This document shows, in pieces, positions 23,291 through 52,400 of a stretch of DNA of 64,000 bases (its first letter is position 1; every line of letters starts with the position of its first letter). This stretch comes from Owenia fusiformis. Taxonomy: Eukaryota > Annelida > Polychaeta > Sabellida > Oweniidae. The notes under the pieces are model-generated. The model had not been told where the DNA came from. It did not search any database and was given only the letters and a program-made list of their open reading frames with translations. Made by a program: the position numbers and the translations under genes. The DNA lies in the NCBI GenBank assembly GCA_903813345.2, contig CAIIXF020000001.1, forward strand, positions 13,351,915 through 13,415,914, read 5' to 3'.

Positions 23291-23337
23291 CACGTGACCC
23301 GGAAGTAGGTATCATGTGATAGCTCAAAATGGCGGCT
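23291..23337 (+). promoter_or_regulatory. Probable WASHC5 core promoter (E-box, ETS, M-box, YY1-type sites)
   Basis: Within 47 bp there is CACGTGAC (23291-23298), directly abutting CCGGAAGT (23299-23306). TCATGTGA follows at 23312-23319, then AAAATGGCGGCT (23326-23337). These match the known E-box/CLEAR-like, ETS/GABP, M-box and YY1 consensus words. YY1 sites of this form often sit at housekeeping transcription starts. A GT donor-like GGAG/GTGTGTAAG follows at about 23347, consistent with a short non-coding first exon. The ATG in the YY1 site opens a frame that ends within a few codons unless spliced. Confidence 0.5.
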
Positions 23338-23861
23338 CGAATTGGAGGTGTGTAAGATTTCATCCTATTCCTTGACAATTTCTTCACACTTCTCAATTAT
23401 AGGCTGTAATATTACCTTAAATTCTCAACTTTAATCATTCTTTTATATTTACAACATATCAGCATTGACAAATAGCTGCGGCGGCCACTAAAGTAGGTCG
23501 TCGTACAATCCAATTTCATTTTCATTCAATTCTGAATTCATGTTTTACTGAGTTTTACTAAGTCCTACTCTAGATCTTCAGTGAGAGTGAATGGGGGTCT
23601 GCTATTTGATTTAGAATCGATTATGTATTCAGGATTTATATAAAGATTAGGAAAACTAAAAAGTTAGCATTGGATGAATTTGTTTCAGTTGGACTCTCAG
23701 TTGAATCAGATAGATCAACTCTACATTTTCTAATTTCAGGCAATATACAATTATGGAATGATGCAAAGAAGAATTAAAGCTAGATCTACTACTATAACGT
23801 ACACATGGTATTGTTACAACGATTAAAAGAATATATTCAACGCACAACCTAAAAATCCAAG

Positions 23862-39169
<15,308 letters not shown>

Positions 39170-40445
39170 TCCATGTCAGGAACTAGATGGGGGAAAGTGT
39201 ATCCTGTATATGTATCATGGTTAAGTTTTTACATTTTCCAGTGGAATATTCTACAGGAATTCTTTATATCTTCATATTTCAAATAATACTTCCTCCCAGA
39301 TATGTATGGAATAAACATTGACAATTCAATTGACAGGAGTAACAGTAGTTTTGTTATGTGGAAGTCAGAGAATTTCAATTCTCAACACTTATCTTAGTTC
39401 CTGTGACTTTGTGCAATACATAACAGTGTAGGTTGTGTATAATGTAATAAATGAAGTTTGTATTACTGCCGCATTATTTTTCTTCAATATTGTACATTCA
39501 AAATTTGAGAAATATGTACTATTATATTCATGATACTGTATGGTTGCTATATACCTAATGAATTTCCGTATTTGTACATAAATATATAATGTAAATAAAT
39601 AAAACATATAAATTGGAATAACCCAATGTCCTATTTGAAATACAAAATACAATGTATGTGTAAAATAGTTTTTCTTTTTGATATGTTAAACTTTACTCTT
39701 CCATTTGGTAGATATACCCCCAGACCTTGTTACATACTTTTACTTTCAACCTTTCATCTAAGTAATCATCAGTCAGAATATGTGTATAAGGAATTTCCTA
39801 CTTGAGCATGTCCTACTTCATCATTGAAAAACATTTGGTAGGAATTCTCCTACTTAAAAATGACATTGTTGAAAATATTAATAGAAATTATTTTACTTGA
39901 ATATATGGCATTGTTGAAACTATGGGTAAAAAATTGTCCCTGGCTTGAAAGTGGCATAGCTGAAAATATGGGTAAAAATTGCCCCACTTGAGTATGGCAT
40001 TGTTGAAAATATGGGTAAAAAATTGTTCCTGGCTTGAAAGTGGCATAGCTGAAAATATGAGTAAAAACTGTCGCACTTCAGCAAGGCATTATAAAAATGG
40101 GTAGAAATTGTCCCATTTGAACACTGTTGAATCATCTTAGTTGTTGATTTATAGAAATTATAGTCTAACTAAGCACTCGCTCACGTTATTAGTACCCATT
40201 ATTTACTCATTTTGTACAAATTGAGTAATCAGTATATCTCCTTTTGTATTTCTCACATATCCTCTCACTTTGGCAATCATCCTGACCCCACAACATAAAT
40301 ATTTACTATTATTATTATGCACTAGTATCGCATAGTAGTCATATTGCACATTTTAACTGATCTGAAGAAGTGCTTGGAATGTTTTTGCAGAATTAGCTTG
40401 CACTTCAAATGCTGATTTCTCTTCATACTTGGCTCACTTGGTGAG
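39170..40445. other. Convergent 3' intergenic region of WASHC5 and ENOSF1
   Basis: Candidate WASHC5 poly(A) signals AATAAA occur at 39310-39315 and 39446-39451, plus an AATAAATAAA cluster near 39592. A minisatellite at about 39840-40130 has CATTGTTGAAAATATGGGTAAAAA-like words alternating with CTTGAAAGTGGCATAGC. No further gene was seen. Confidence 0.5.
39840..40130. repeat. Minisatellite between WASHC5 and ENOSF1
   Basis: Degenerate 30-60-bp repeat built on GGCAT(T/A)G(T/C)TGAAAATATGGGTAAAAA. About six half-units are visible. It lies in the shared 3' flank of two convergent genes. Confidence 0.6.
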
Positions 40446-43400
40446 TTATTGCTTCAGATGAAACTCGTCAACATCTAGTGGTACAAATTCTCCTTCCTTA
40501 AAGAGTCGCTGCCATTCATTACCTTCGGGGTATGTGTAATCAGCTATCGAGGCAGGGCTCAACTCTGTACTGTAGCCAGGAGCCTGAAACAGAAAATGAC
40601 CTTTTTTCATTCGAATAGCATAGGTTGGTGAAAAACAGATTTTAAGAATATTTAGAAAAAAATACCTCTGAATTAAGTGATTACACATTCCCTAGGGGTA
40701 ATATATTTCCTCAACAAGGAAACACATTGATGGAGTATATTCAGGTATTATGTTTCCTCATTGATACACAGATTTGATGACGACATCATCAAGAAATACC
40801 ACAATTGTACACAATGGATTTCAGATTTTCTGTAGCATCTCAGATCATGATTCCAGTATAAAAAGGTGATCATTTACCAATGGAGCAGTGTAGCAGCCAT
40901 TCTTCATGACGACTGGATTAACAAAGTGTTCAAAAAGATGATCAGCGCTCTCAGTCATTCTGAAAAAAATATAACATTAGTTTTTGAACACCTCTCTAAT
41001 CAGAAGATCTCTCAATGTGAATACTTTTCAGTCAAATTTTTATCTATCATAAACTTTTATGTATTGTTGAAAAACCTTGAAATGTGAACACCTGCCAATC
41101 CGAACACTTTTGGCTGGTCTAAATGGTGTTCAGATGAGACAGGTTCTACCGCAAATTCATTTCGTTGATGTAACCTTAGAAATCAAAACTTTATAGTATG
41201 AGTTCAGGAACACTTCTGGTAATACACCCCCAGACTATTTTATATATTTTACTTGTAGGCAGATACTGCTCACCATGTGAAAACAGTTTCAAAGTGTTTC
41301 CCTGGGCCCGATCCTAAGTGGAATATATTCTTACACACGTTCAAATCATTTTTGTTTTCATGGTACATGAGGCAACCAGGATTAATAATTGCAAATCTTT
41401 AATTTTTCTTATTTGTATTAACACAGCATTAATATGCAAAATGTCACCACCTGCCATTTGTTACATACGCCGGATGACAACCAACATCACAAAAAAGTTG
41501 GAGACCATAAGAATATGCCACCACTTTTGGCGGTGACATAAAAATCATAGATTAGTACAAGTTCATGAGCCTGTGGTTGAATGCATTTGTATGGGCGATT
41601 GGTCATACGTATAGGTTGGAGTTTCGATTCTATATGCAAGCTTAAACTCCCTTATACCTCTAGGCTTCCCAAATAGATTTACAGTCTGAAGCAACTTGCA
41701 ATTTTCATACCTACTCTCCAAGGTAGCTGATATACTGATGTAATCAAATATGGACAGATGTTGTACCATCTCACAGAGACCCACCCCTCCTGCATGAGGA
41801 CACACTGGCACTGAAAGAAGCACACCAGGTGTATGTATTCCATAATAATATTGACTAGACTACTGTCTTTGGTACGTAAGAAGTGGGAATTTAGGAGTAC
41901 ATGCTGTTACTTTGAAGCAAGGTCTTAAAGTTACAATACAAGAGCTCTCCTAATTCATGAAAGTTTCTGTATATTGAAATTGACTTATTTGGTTTTAAAG
42001 AGGTTACATACACAGGTCAGTTTGATACTAAAACATGTTTGTTTGATGTTGAAAAGTGAGAGGAAATACTTTAGAAAAGTGGTCCTTTAGGAAGAGGTTA
42101 ATTAAATTAAAATTTAATTATTTAATTAAAAAGTCAAAAAATGTGGATTTTACCATTAAATTTTTTGGCCATTAAAAGAACAGCAATAATCTCATTAACC
42201 CCTCCCAGTCTGCAACTGTCTATTTGGCAGAATTGTAGGCCCTTGGCTTGTAGAAACTGTTTAAACATGACTCTGTTCTGGCAACATTCTCCTGTGGCCA
42301 CTCCACACCCATAGGGCTCCAAGGCCTACAAATGTAGACCCCAAATGTCAGTAAACACATTGTATATTACAGTTCAAAACTCCTCATCACCTGTCAAACA
42401 AATGAATTACACTGTACACTTTTTAATTAAAAATCATAATGAAATAAGTTTGGAATGAATTAAAATTATGTAAACCTCCAAAATAATTTCTTGTTGAAAG
42501 CTCACATTTGAAAACACAGGACTAAATTCTATGCTAAGGGCCTGCTTCTGAAAGCTTTACCTTTGCAATAGCTGCATGCCCAAGGACATCATCTGGACTA
42601 GTAGGTTCTTCTATCCACAGGAGGTTGTACTTCACCAGATGACCCATCCATTCAATTGCCTCATCCACTCCCCATTTTTGGTTTGCATCTACCATCTATG
42701 AAAAGAAAGACATATTAAGTACCAGTCTGAGTTATGAACCAATCACCTCTTTTTTACTCAAATTCTTCCTTGGCTAGTGCAGCTGAATCTATGAAAAAAC
42801 TCCATTCTAAAATTATTTGTAATTTTGTAGGATGACTGACAGATATGTTTGCCATTGGAGTGTAGTTCATAATATAACGAAAAAAGCTGATGATGTATAA
42901 AAAAATGATGTATAAATGTTGAATATGATATGCAACTTGAACTTACAATAGTGGTATCAGGTCCTAGCTCTTTCCTGACAATCTCAAGTCTTCTAATATC
43001 ATCCTGCAGATCTGAGCCGACCTTGAACTTGAACCTTGAAAAGCCATTAGCTTTAGCTGTGGCTAGTCTCTGTAAAATAATAATAAAAACAAGGTATTAA
43101 AATGCAAAATGTCACCACCTGCCATTTGTTACAGACACCGAATGCTGGACAGCAAACAGAGATTGCCAACCGCCATCACAAAAAAAGTTGGAGAACATAG
43201 CAATATGTCACCACTTTGGTGTTGACATAATAAAAATGCAAATAAAATCAAATGCAAATAAAATCAAAAATGATACATAAAGAGATAAAATGTTTTATAC
43301 TACACCTGTTTTATCTCATCATTTGAGTAGCCCAGCCAGCCAGCTGATGTGGTGTATGCTGGGTAACCATTTGTCCGAATTTCCTTCTCTGTAAGATATG

Positions 43401-46400
43401 AAATAGCATTTGACATAAAATGTCCAAGTCTCTGATGTTAAAATGAAGAGAAATGAAACGGGGGTGTCTTATGAACAATGCCTGGCAAAATATGATAGAA
43501 CTGTGAATGTAGTTATTTGTTATTTTACTCAACAGTATGTAGTGTAGACTTATGTACTATACTACCCTGTACTATTGTTTACCTCTTTCTGCTTTGCCAG
43601 CCTGGTTGTTCCTTAAAATCTCCAGGGCTTCTTCCTTTGAAAGGGCATCCTCTCTGCAAACATTGGATATAATAAATATCTCATTGATGGAGATGGAATA
43701 TCAATGCAATTAACATGTTTATTACAGGGTGGGATGGAAAGATTTGTCAGCTATGGGGATAAAGCTATTTTCATAAGAATACTAAAGAAACCTCTTACAA
43801 TGTAATTTAGTACATATAACCTGTCTAAAGTGAACATTTCTAGGATCATCTCAAAGTGTTCCTATTGAGAGATGTGAACACCAAGAGGATCTGATAACAT
43901 CATTAGTCCACTACTTTGTAGAAGCAAAAAGAGTGTTTGTATTTACAGGTGTTCACTTTTGAGTGGTGGTCCCACATTGACACACCTAGGATATAATGTT
44001 GCAGTAAATGTATCTAAGACTTACATATATCTGAAGTCTATCAAAGAGATGATTTTTTCAGGTTCCATATCAACCAGCAACTTCCATACTGGCTACAAAA
44101 ACAAAGTACATATATGCTGAAACTGATCAAGTTGAACCTCTCATCTCAAGTGAGGGTAATCAAAGGGAGACTTACTTAGCTAAGAGTCTTCTGCTTTGGA
44201 GGACAAATGGGCGAATACGGTATTTAGTGACATTTGTAGTCTTTATCATTTTACAAGACCTCATCTAGCCTCACTATGTAGCCTCATGAAATGCTATTCC
44301 TTCTTGCAATATAACCCTAATTTGCATGTTGCATCAAGTAATTCGGAGCTTGATCCAGAACATCATGTACAAAACGCTATGGTGTGTAGTTATGTTTGAA
44401 TGTATCAGGGCAGTGATCTCCCCAGCATTAAAGCGCAGCACCCACCTGACATTTTAAAAACAGGCTTGAACCCACCTGAGATTTCATTTGCACCCACTTT
44501 AAAATGAGAAAAATAGGCATATTTTGACCAATTTTGGACTTAATTGTGAAAATGAGAATTTTTTACCCACTTGAAAAAATATTCTGGGGAGAACACTGCA
44601 GTGCACATAGAACACAAGACTACTTCAATGAGTGGTTCCTTTCATGAATACATGCATAAAAGTATGACCATGTAATATGTGGGATATGTGCCTATGCATA
44701 ATATCATGATCTCATAATACTGATTTCTTTACCTTTCCTTCTATCTTGGCCCAGAGGTCCCAGAGTGCATTCACAATAGCTGCAGTTGCAAGATGCATTA
44801 CTCCCTTCTCTGGTCCCAACTAAAATATAAATGATATAACATTAATGACCTCCACAGAGGTTGACTGTTAAAATTGTATCCTTGTAATGCAGTGGTGCAG
44901 TCTGAATTCATAGTGGATGGAATAAAGTAGACTACTTTTTTTGATTTATATTATATATCACATCATTTTAGGCAAACCCACAATACTATTAACTGGCAAT
45001 GCATTATATGGCCATTTAGTCAAAACTATTAATCACTCTTCGACCAATCAAAATGAAGTATCTAGATTGTAGTTGAAGCAAAAAGAAATATTCTTATGAC
45101 TATTTTTGTGGTGCCATGGTAATAATACATACTAAATATAACCATGAAACAAGAATCATATCATTTTAAGCCATTCCACCAAGCTAAGCAGTTTATCATG
45201 TATTTACCCATCTTAGCTGTTGTTCATTGGTTATCTCTCTCCAAAAGCCAGCAAAATCATCATAAATAGCGGAAAGTTTCCAATCAAGTAGGATTCTGGT
45301 GAGGGGCTTGATAGCAGCACATACTGAAAAAAGAGACTATTGTTTGCAAGTTCTGAACTTCTAACTGATTAAGTACTTGAATAGTACAATCATGTAATAT
45401 ATGTATGTACAATTCATAATGGCATATTAATGAAACATTTACTATTTTAATCTGCAGGATATGACAAAATGTAATTCTGGTAAAAAAAATAATAATTGCA
45501 GCTTGCAATAGATATCAGGGCTCTCCCCAGGCTTTTAGACTGTGGCGCAGCACCACACTTTATTTAGCACCCACCACAACCTACTGGCAAATCATGATTG
45601 TTTCAACAGTCTAAACTTGGCTGAATATACAATAAAAGCATACTGAACGGTAATGTTGATGATGGTTTGCACCCTAAATATTTCCTGATGAGAGCCCTGG
45701 ATATAATACCAAATTATATAAGGCAGGCAGGGACAAGCTAAAATCTAGCATGATTGAATGTCTTAAAGTAATTAGAAGCGAAGAGAGTGTAGACTTTTGG
45801 AATTAGAAGCAATCTTCAAAAATAAAGTCAATGTTTACTTTACAATTCTTATTTCATTTTCTAAAAAAAGATTTGAGATATCCGATGAAATGTAGAAGTT
45901 TTTGAAGATTTCAGATGCAGAAAAGTTCAAATTCATTAAAATTGAAAAGGGAGACATCCTTTTTTCCAATTTTCCAGATAACCTTTAAAAATCAAAAGAT
46001 TACCTGGTACTATATATAGCCAAAATGCTCGACCTGAACAGAAAATAGCCATTTCACGGAATGAGAACAAAACTATTCAGTAAAACTTATCTGCAGCATT
46101 CACTTAAACAGGTTTACTTGTGCCAGAAAACTACTTTTTAAAGTGGAGATATACCTATATGAGTGCCACGGCCAAGGGTAAAGGTCAAACCATGACCTTG
46201 AAGTCCAGTATCTGTGCTAATTATTACATAACCACAGGAATAATCAGGATCTCCATGCTAGAAACAAATAGCAATAACTAGGTGACTCATAAAAGATGAA
46301 AATGAACTTTAAATTAGACATTACAACAAGGTTCCTGTTTTCTTGATGGTTATTATTAGATAATGATGCCTTGAACAGTAATTCACATGAATAATCTTAA

Positions 46401-49400
46401 ATAATGTAATTGTAAATTATACACATATACTATAGACATGCAATTCATAGTTTGATAAATGAAGCATTAATTCGGTAAATAACTGAGCTAAGCAATTCAA
46501 AGCATCACTAGTATGGCAAAGAAAATCAACACAATACTTCAAGACCATGGGTATTTGAAGCAAACATATACTTTTGGAGGAAATATTTTGTTATTATTAT
46601 AAGAATAACAAGTATAAAATTAACTGGCAATCACAGCTAGGTGAGCAGTACAGTAGGGTACAGTATGGTACAGTACAGATAGAATAGTACACAACAGTAC
46701 AGTACAATGGACAATGCAGACACTCTATTTGTGGGTATAGCATGTTACTTTAAGATGATCTCTTAACATAAGACATAAGCATGGCACATAAGGGTTCTAC
46801 ATGTGGCTATTAGGTTAGCAAAATTATCAAAGCATATGATATGTGAGGTTCTAGCTATAGAGTTGGAAAAATTACTCAAGTAAGTATAATGGCTTATAAG
46901 GCTAATGGTTGGCAGAATTCTTCAAGCATGTGTTCTATTTAGTATATGGCACAAGGAAAGGATTATTGACATCCTGAGTGAAATAACAATAACATGGAAG
47001 ACCAACATAGAGACCTCCCATAAACCCTAATCCCCTCCCTCCCATCAGCCAAACCTTCTCTGGCAGAGTTACCTTCTCTACAACAATTCAAATATTTGGA
47101 GTAGATTATTCTACTAAAGGCTAGCTACAAGCTCCTGTGACCCCCCCCCCCCCTTCTACTTGATTACACACCTTTACATGCTTATTGGGATGAGTAGTGG
47201 TTTGGGATCACAAGGGTTTGTAGCTAGACTAATTCCATCAGAGAGATTTGGCTACTGCCCCATGTGATAAGTTTGAATGTGTTCAGAGTCAGGTAATCTT
47301 AAGCTTGTGACTTGGTGAGGTAATACAATGCCAGTAAATGTTACACTTGCTCTCTAACCAATTTCCGTTCCTCTGCCAGCAGTAAATGTCTGCCCACACC
47401 CATAGATGTCACTATCTGTTTGTAGAATTACATGAGCCATGGAATGATCAGGTACACTCTAAAACAGTAGTAGTATGAGTAGATGTATTAGCATGATTTC
47501 CACTACTTGATTTAAAGAATAATACATTGAGTTACTAAATTCCCCAAAAAATTTGCTCTCTTTGATTATTGCAACTTCAATGAAGTCCCTTACATATGTG
47601 TATAAACACACCAGCATTAGAGTTTTGTCAAAGTATAACTGGGCTAGCTAAGCTCAAATCTGACCATTCTCCAGTTTACCAGTGTACAACTGTGGCTATT
47701 TACTTATGTAGTAGCAATGACACTGAATGACCATGTCAATCTCAATGACATGAACATATCATTGTCAATTTCATAGACAGAAATAGAATTGGCTAAATTC
47801 AACCCTAAATTGACAAGGAGGATTGGCTCCCAGGATCGAAACTCGATATTTTCCAACAATGAAAACGTCGAAATGTCGTTATTTTCTGAAATTAAAACCG
47901 ACTATAAATCAGGGGTACAATTACTCCCGGGAAATCCTTCGACCACCATGTTGCCCACATGACACAACCCTCAAGTTTGATGCCCGATCATTTTTTCAAT
48001 TTTTTATTTTTGCGCAAAATTCGTTTTGCACCTTCATTCCAAGATACCCGGGTTTAGCGCGCGCGTACTATAACGTCACTATAGCAACGTTTTGACCTTG
48101 AACTAATAGGATAGAAACGCGCTGCAGTGTCTGAACGGGTCACGACAATGCAGCCTTTTTGCACGTTTCATGGACAATCTTCGGTATTATTAAGGTAAGT
48201 TTAAAACGAGGAATGCCACTGGAATCCTGAGATTCACAGCTTTGACGTGGTATGAAAAAGGATCCATAAATATTGCGATTTCTTACTGATTGAGACTCTC
48301 AAACTTTGATGAATAAAAACAGGTGCTTTTCCTGAGACCCAGCGTCTTCTTAATTTTCAGTACTTTGCTAGAAGGTTAGAAATTTTTTCTTTGGTACTCA
48401 TTTGGAGCACATAACAGGTGTACATTTGAGCAACTTTGAAAATTATTCATCAAATTTTGACGGAATTATCAACCAAAGTGTTGGTGGATTTTGGTGTCAT
48501 TTGCAGTTCAAATTGTTAGTTTTCAGCGTCTCTAGATAAGGGATTTTGAGGAAAAGTTGTGAAAAGCTTATTTCTGAGGGTTCATGAATACAGGTCAATG
48601 TGTGTGTAATATCTAAGCATAACTCCTGGTAGATTTTCTCATCCATCGCCATTTGTACCCCCCGAGACTTCAAATGTGGGTCCCTAGTCCAGTTCGAATT
48701 GTTCGATTTCCTTATATGGTGTTTAGACACCATATGAACGATTATTTCCGAAGGTTCATATATTCAGCTTAATGTGTGTTAAATAGCTAAGCATAACTCC
48801 TGATAGATTTTCTCATCCATGGCCATTTGTACCCCCGAGACCTCAAATGTGGGTCCCAAGTCCAATTCGGATAGTTCGATTTCATTATATGGTGTTTATA
48901 CACCATATGAAAGATTATTTCTGAAGGTTCATATATTCAGCTTAATGTGTGTGTAATATCTAAGCATAACTCCTGGTAGATTTTCTCATCCATGGCCATT
49001 TGTACCCCCCGAGACCTCAAATGTGGGTCCCTAGTCCAATTCGGATAGTTCGATTTTATTATATGGTGTTTATACACCATATGAAAGATTATTTCTGAAG
49101 GTTCAATCATATATTCAGCTTAATGTGTGTTAAATAGCTAAGCATAACTCCTGGTAGATTTTCTGATCCATCGCCAGTTTTACCCCTGAGACCTCAAATG
49201 TGAGTCCCTAGTCACCATATGAAAGATTATTTCTGAAGGTTCATATATTCATCTTAATGTGTGTTAAATAGCTAAGCATAACTCCTGGTATATTTTCTGA
49301 TCCATCGCCAGTTTTACCCCTGAGACCTCAAATGTGGGTCCCTAATCCATGTAATCTGGTTTGGATTGTTCGATTTCCTTAAATGGTGTTCAGACACCAC

Positions 49401-52400
49401 TTGAAAAGTTTATTTCTGAAGGTTCATATAATCAGCTTAGGATGTGTGTATTAGCTAAGCATAACTCCTAGTATATTTTCTCACCTATCGCCATTTGTAC
49501 CCCCGAGATCTCAAATGTGGGTCCCCGACTCCCCAGTCTGGTTTGGATTGTTCGATTTCCTTATATGGTGTTCAGAGTTCAGACATGCACCACTTGAAAA
49601 GTTTATTTCTGAAGGTTCATGTATTCAGCTTAATGTGTATGTAATAGCTAAGATAAACTCCAAGTAGATTTTCTCATCCATCAACATTTGTACCCCCAAG
49701 TCCTAAAATGTGGGTCTGTAGTCCGGTTCGGATTATTTGATTTCCTTATATGGCGTTTAAATACCACATGAAAAGATATAATACAATATATGACAATACA
49801 TGTATTACATTGTATTATATGATCTCAAGCTCATTTTATTTACCAGTTCACTAGTTTTATTTTGTATTTTATTGGGTCTAAATTGATGGGTGCAACATTC
49901 ATTCAAATTACACATATAAAAGCTTTTTATACCTTCTAAATGATCAATATTATTCATTATCAATAATGTACACTTATTTTCTTCCAGCTACCGAGTGAGA
50001 ATGGACATGACTAGCAACCATGCCTCTTTACCTGTTGACTCCATCTTTGAATGTTATGCCAATGATTGAGATCTGCCATGTTGCAGAAAAATGTGATTTT
50101 CGAGGTATGTACACAATGTTAGATAAATCGAATGTACAGAGTGTCAAATAAATATGATAGATAGTTTTACTGTGCTAAGGAACAATTCAGATATCATGCA
50201 GACAAAAAAGTTACCCAACATTATGTGGATCATAAAGTTAAGGGGGAGAACATATTTATTTGATACCCTGTACAGGGTGTCCCGAAAGTATGGGGGCCCC
50301 CTAGGCGGACACATACCAATGTCTTCATAGTATGTGTCATATATCATTTTAAAGCTTATCCAAACTTACATTAATTTGCCAAGTATCATGGTTCAACTCA
50401 CAAAAGGTAAATAGTTACAGGCATTTCAAAACTAAGTGTTTAGCTAAACATATAGTTCATTTCAGTATCCTGGTAACAGCCCTGACCTGAACATGACCGA
50501 AAATATGAGAGCTATTGTCGACAAAAGGATGGATATTGAGTTCTAAAAAGAGGAAGTTGGGGGTAGATACTCCAGGGAAACTCTTCTAGAATGCTTTAAA
50601 AAAGTTTTATGAGGATAAAAAAATGCCAAATCCCTATTTGAAGCACGTTTAAGGTCATATATGGAAAGCATTGCTGCCATTAACATGGCTTAGGGACTCC
50701 GGGAGACACACCGACTATTATTTTGGTGTAAAACTGACTTTAATTTTTTTTTAACTTTTTCCCATTTTGAGTTCAACCGTGATACTTGGCAGATCGGTGT
50801 AATTTTGGATGATCTTTCAAATGATATATGGCACACTATGGAGACATTGAAAAATGTCTGCCTAGGGGGGCCCCCATACTTTCTGGACACCCTGTATATT
50901 AAATGCCCATATAAAGTTCCAGTCACTTTGGCTTAGAGCTTAGGCTTTATTATGCGTGTAGTACTCCAATAGTAGACCAATGTTTTCAAAATGCGGTATG
51001 TGAGGCCTTTCAATTTAATTTCAAGAAGACTTACTAAATACATGTACTAAATCCTGCTCTTGTGTATGTTTCATGAGATTTTATCCAAATTTTGGACAGA
51101 TTTTGTTTTTTTTACTGTGACACCTGAATACTGCCACAACATCATTATTAAATATTATTTGTATACATTTACTAGTAGAATATGCAATTTCTTATATCAA
51201 ATTCAATTTATTTCAGTAATGCTGACATCTGCGTGCGTATTCTATACATCTGTGTGAGTGGGAATGTATGAGACTGACTCCTGAGGGAAATGCCACTGTT
51301 GTAGAGCTGCATCTCAGTCTTCTACTGACTACTATGCGGTAATTTCAAGCTTATATTTTATTTGACAACATGGCATCTCTTGGACTCCAAAGCTGTTTGA
51401 AGCTATGAAACTTGATAATATTGTATAATTTAAAAATAATATCATGAACACTCCTTGTAATCATCGGTAGAATTTTGGTCAATAATGATGTTTTACTTAC
51501 CAAACTTAACTGAGATTTTAAATGGCAAACAATGCAATAATATGCTCCAGAAGAGGAAATAATGGAAATGTATTCAATATATTACGGGTTATGGAAAAAT
51601 TTCAATTGATTTTCTTTGCAAATATCAATGTCTCTAACAATCTATTTAATAACAAACTGCAATGCATAAAAATAGATTCTATGATTATTTTAAAGCTATA
51701 CAATGATAACAAACAACCCCGATACTTTTTCTTGGTATATAAAAACCTAAAAATGTTGATTAAGCAATATAATATTATGAAACAAGTTCAACACATCTAG
51801 AAATTATCATAGAGTCACCAATAGCCATTCATATTTTAGGAATCATTTTGTTGGAAATTCTATTATCTTCCTAATGATATATAATTTATGGATTTATGGA
51901 ACACATCAGCAGATATTACAAAATCAAAATCAAAAATGTGGACTTTTTTGGTCTACCCTGTACATGTGTGAGATGTGTACTATATTTACGAGTGTGCCAT
52001 AACTATTTTAAATCCTGTAACTTCAATTTTGTACCTGTAATGTGTACTAGGCCTGAGGAATGAACCAAGTCAGCTGCTAATGCTGACACACCATCCTTAA
52101 TAAATGTTCTTATTTAGAATATATAATTTCTAATATTAAATTGAATAAATTTCCCAGCAAATTATTTAAAGCTATAAAATATGTAATAAAATACTGATGA
52201 TTACAAGGAACTTCATGTTTTGATTTTTTAACCATAAATATAAAGGGGCTACCACTAAAAATCACTAAAAACAATAATTTCTAGATTATATTTAATAAAT
52301 TTAATGAAAAATCTTGGTCTGTTTTACTTGGTCTTCCAATATTTTCTAAGACTTTCTTTTACCCTACATGTGTTAAATAATCCTCATTTGCTTTCAGATA

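Noticed and set aside
46155-47458. Both exon 2a and 2b used together as tandem constitutive exons
   Set aside because: Together they add 203 nt, which shifts the frame into exon 3. The family has only one copy of this segment.
51522-51800. 92-codon AT-rich plus-strand frame
   Set aside because: Low-complexity N/I/K-rich composition, no homolog recognised, no splice or poly(A) context.
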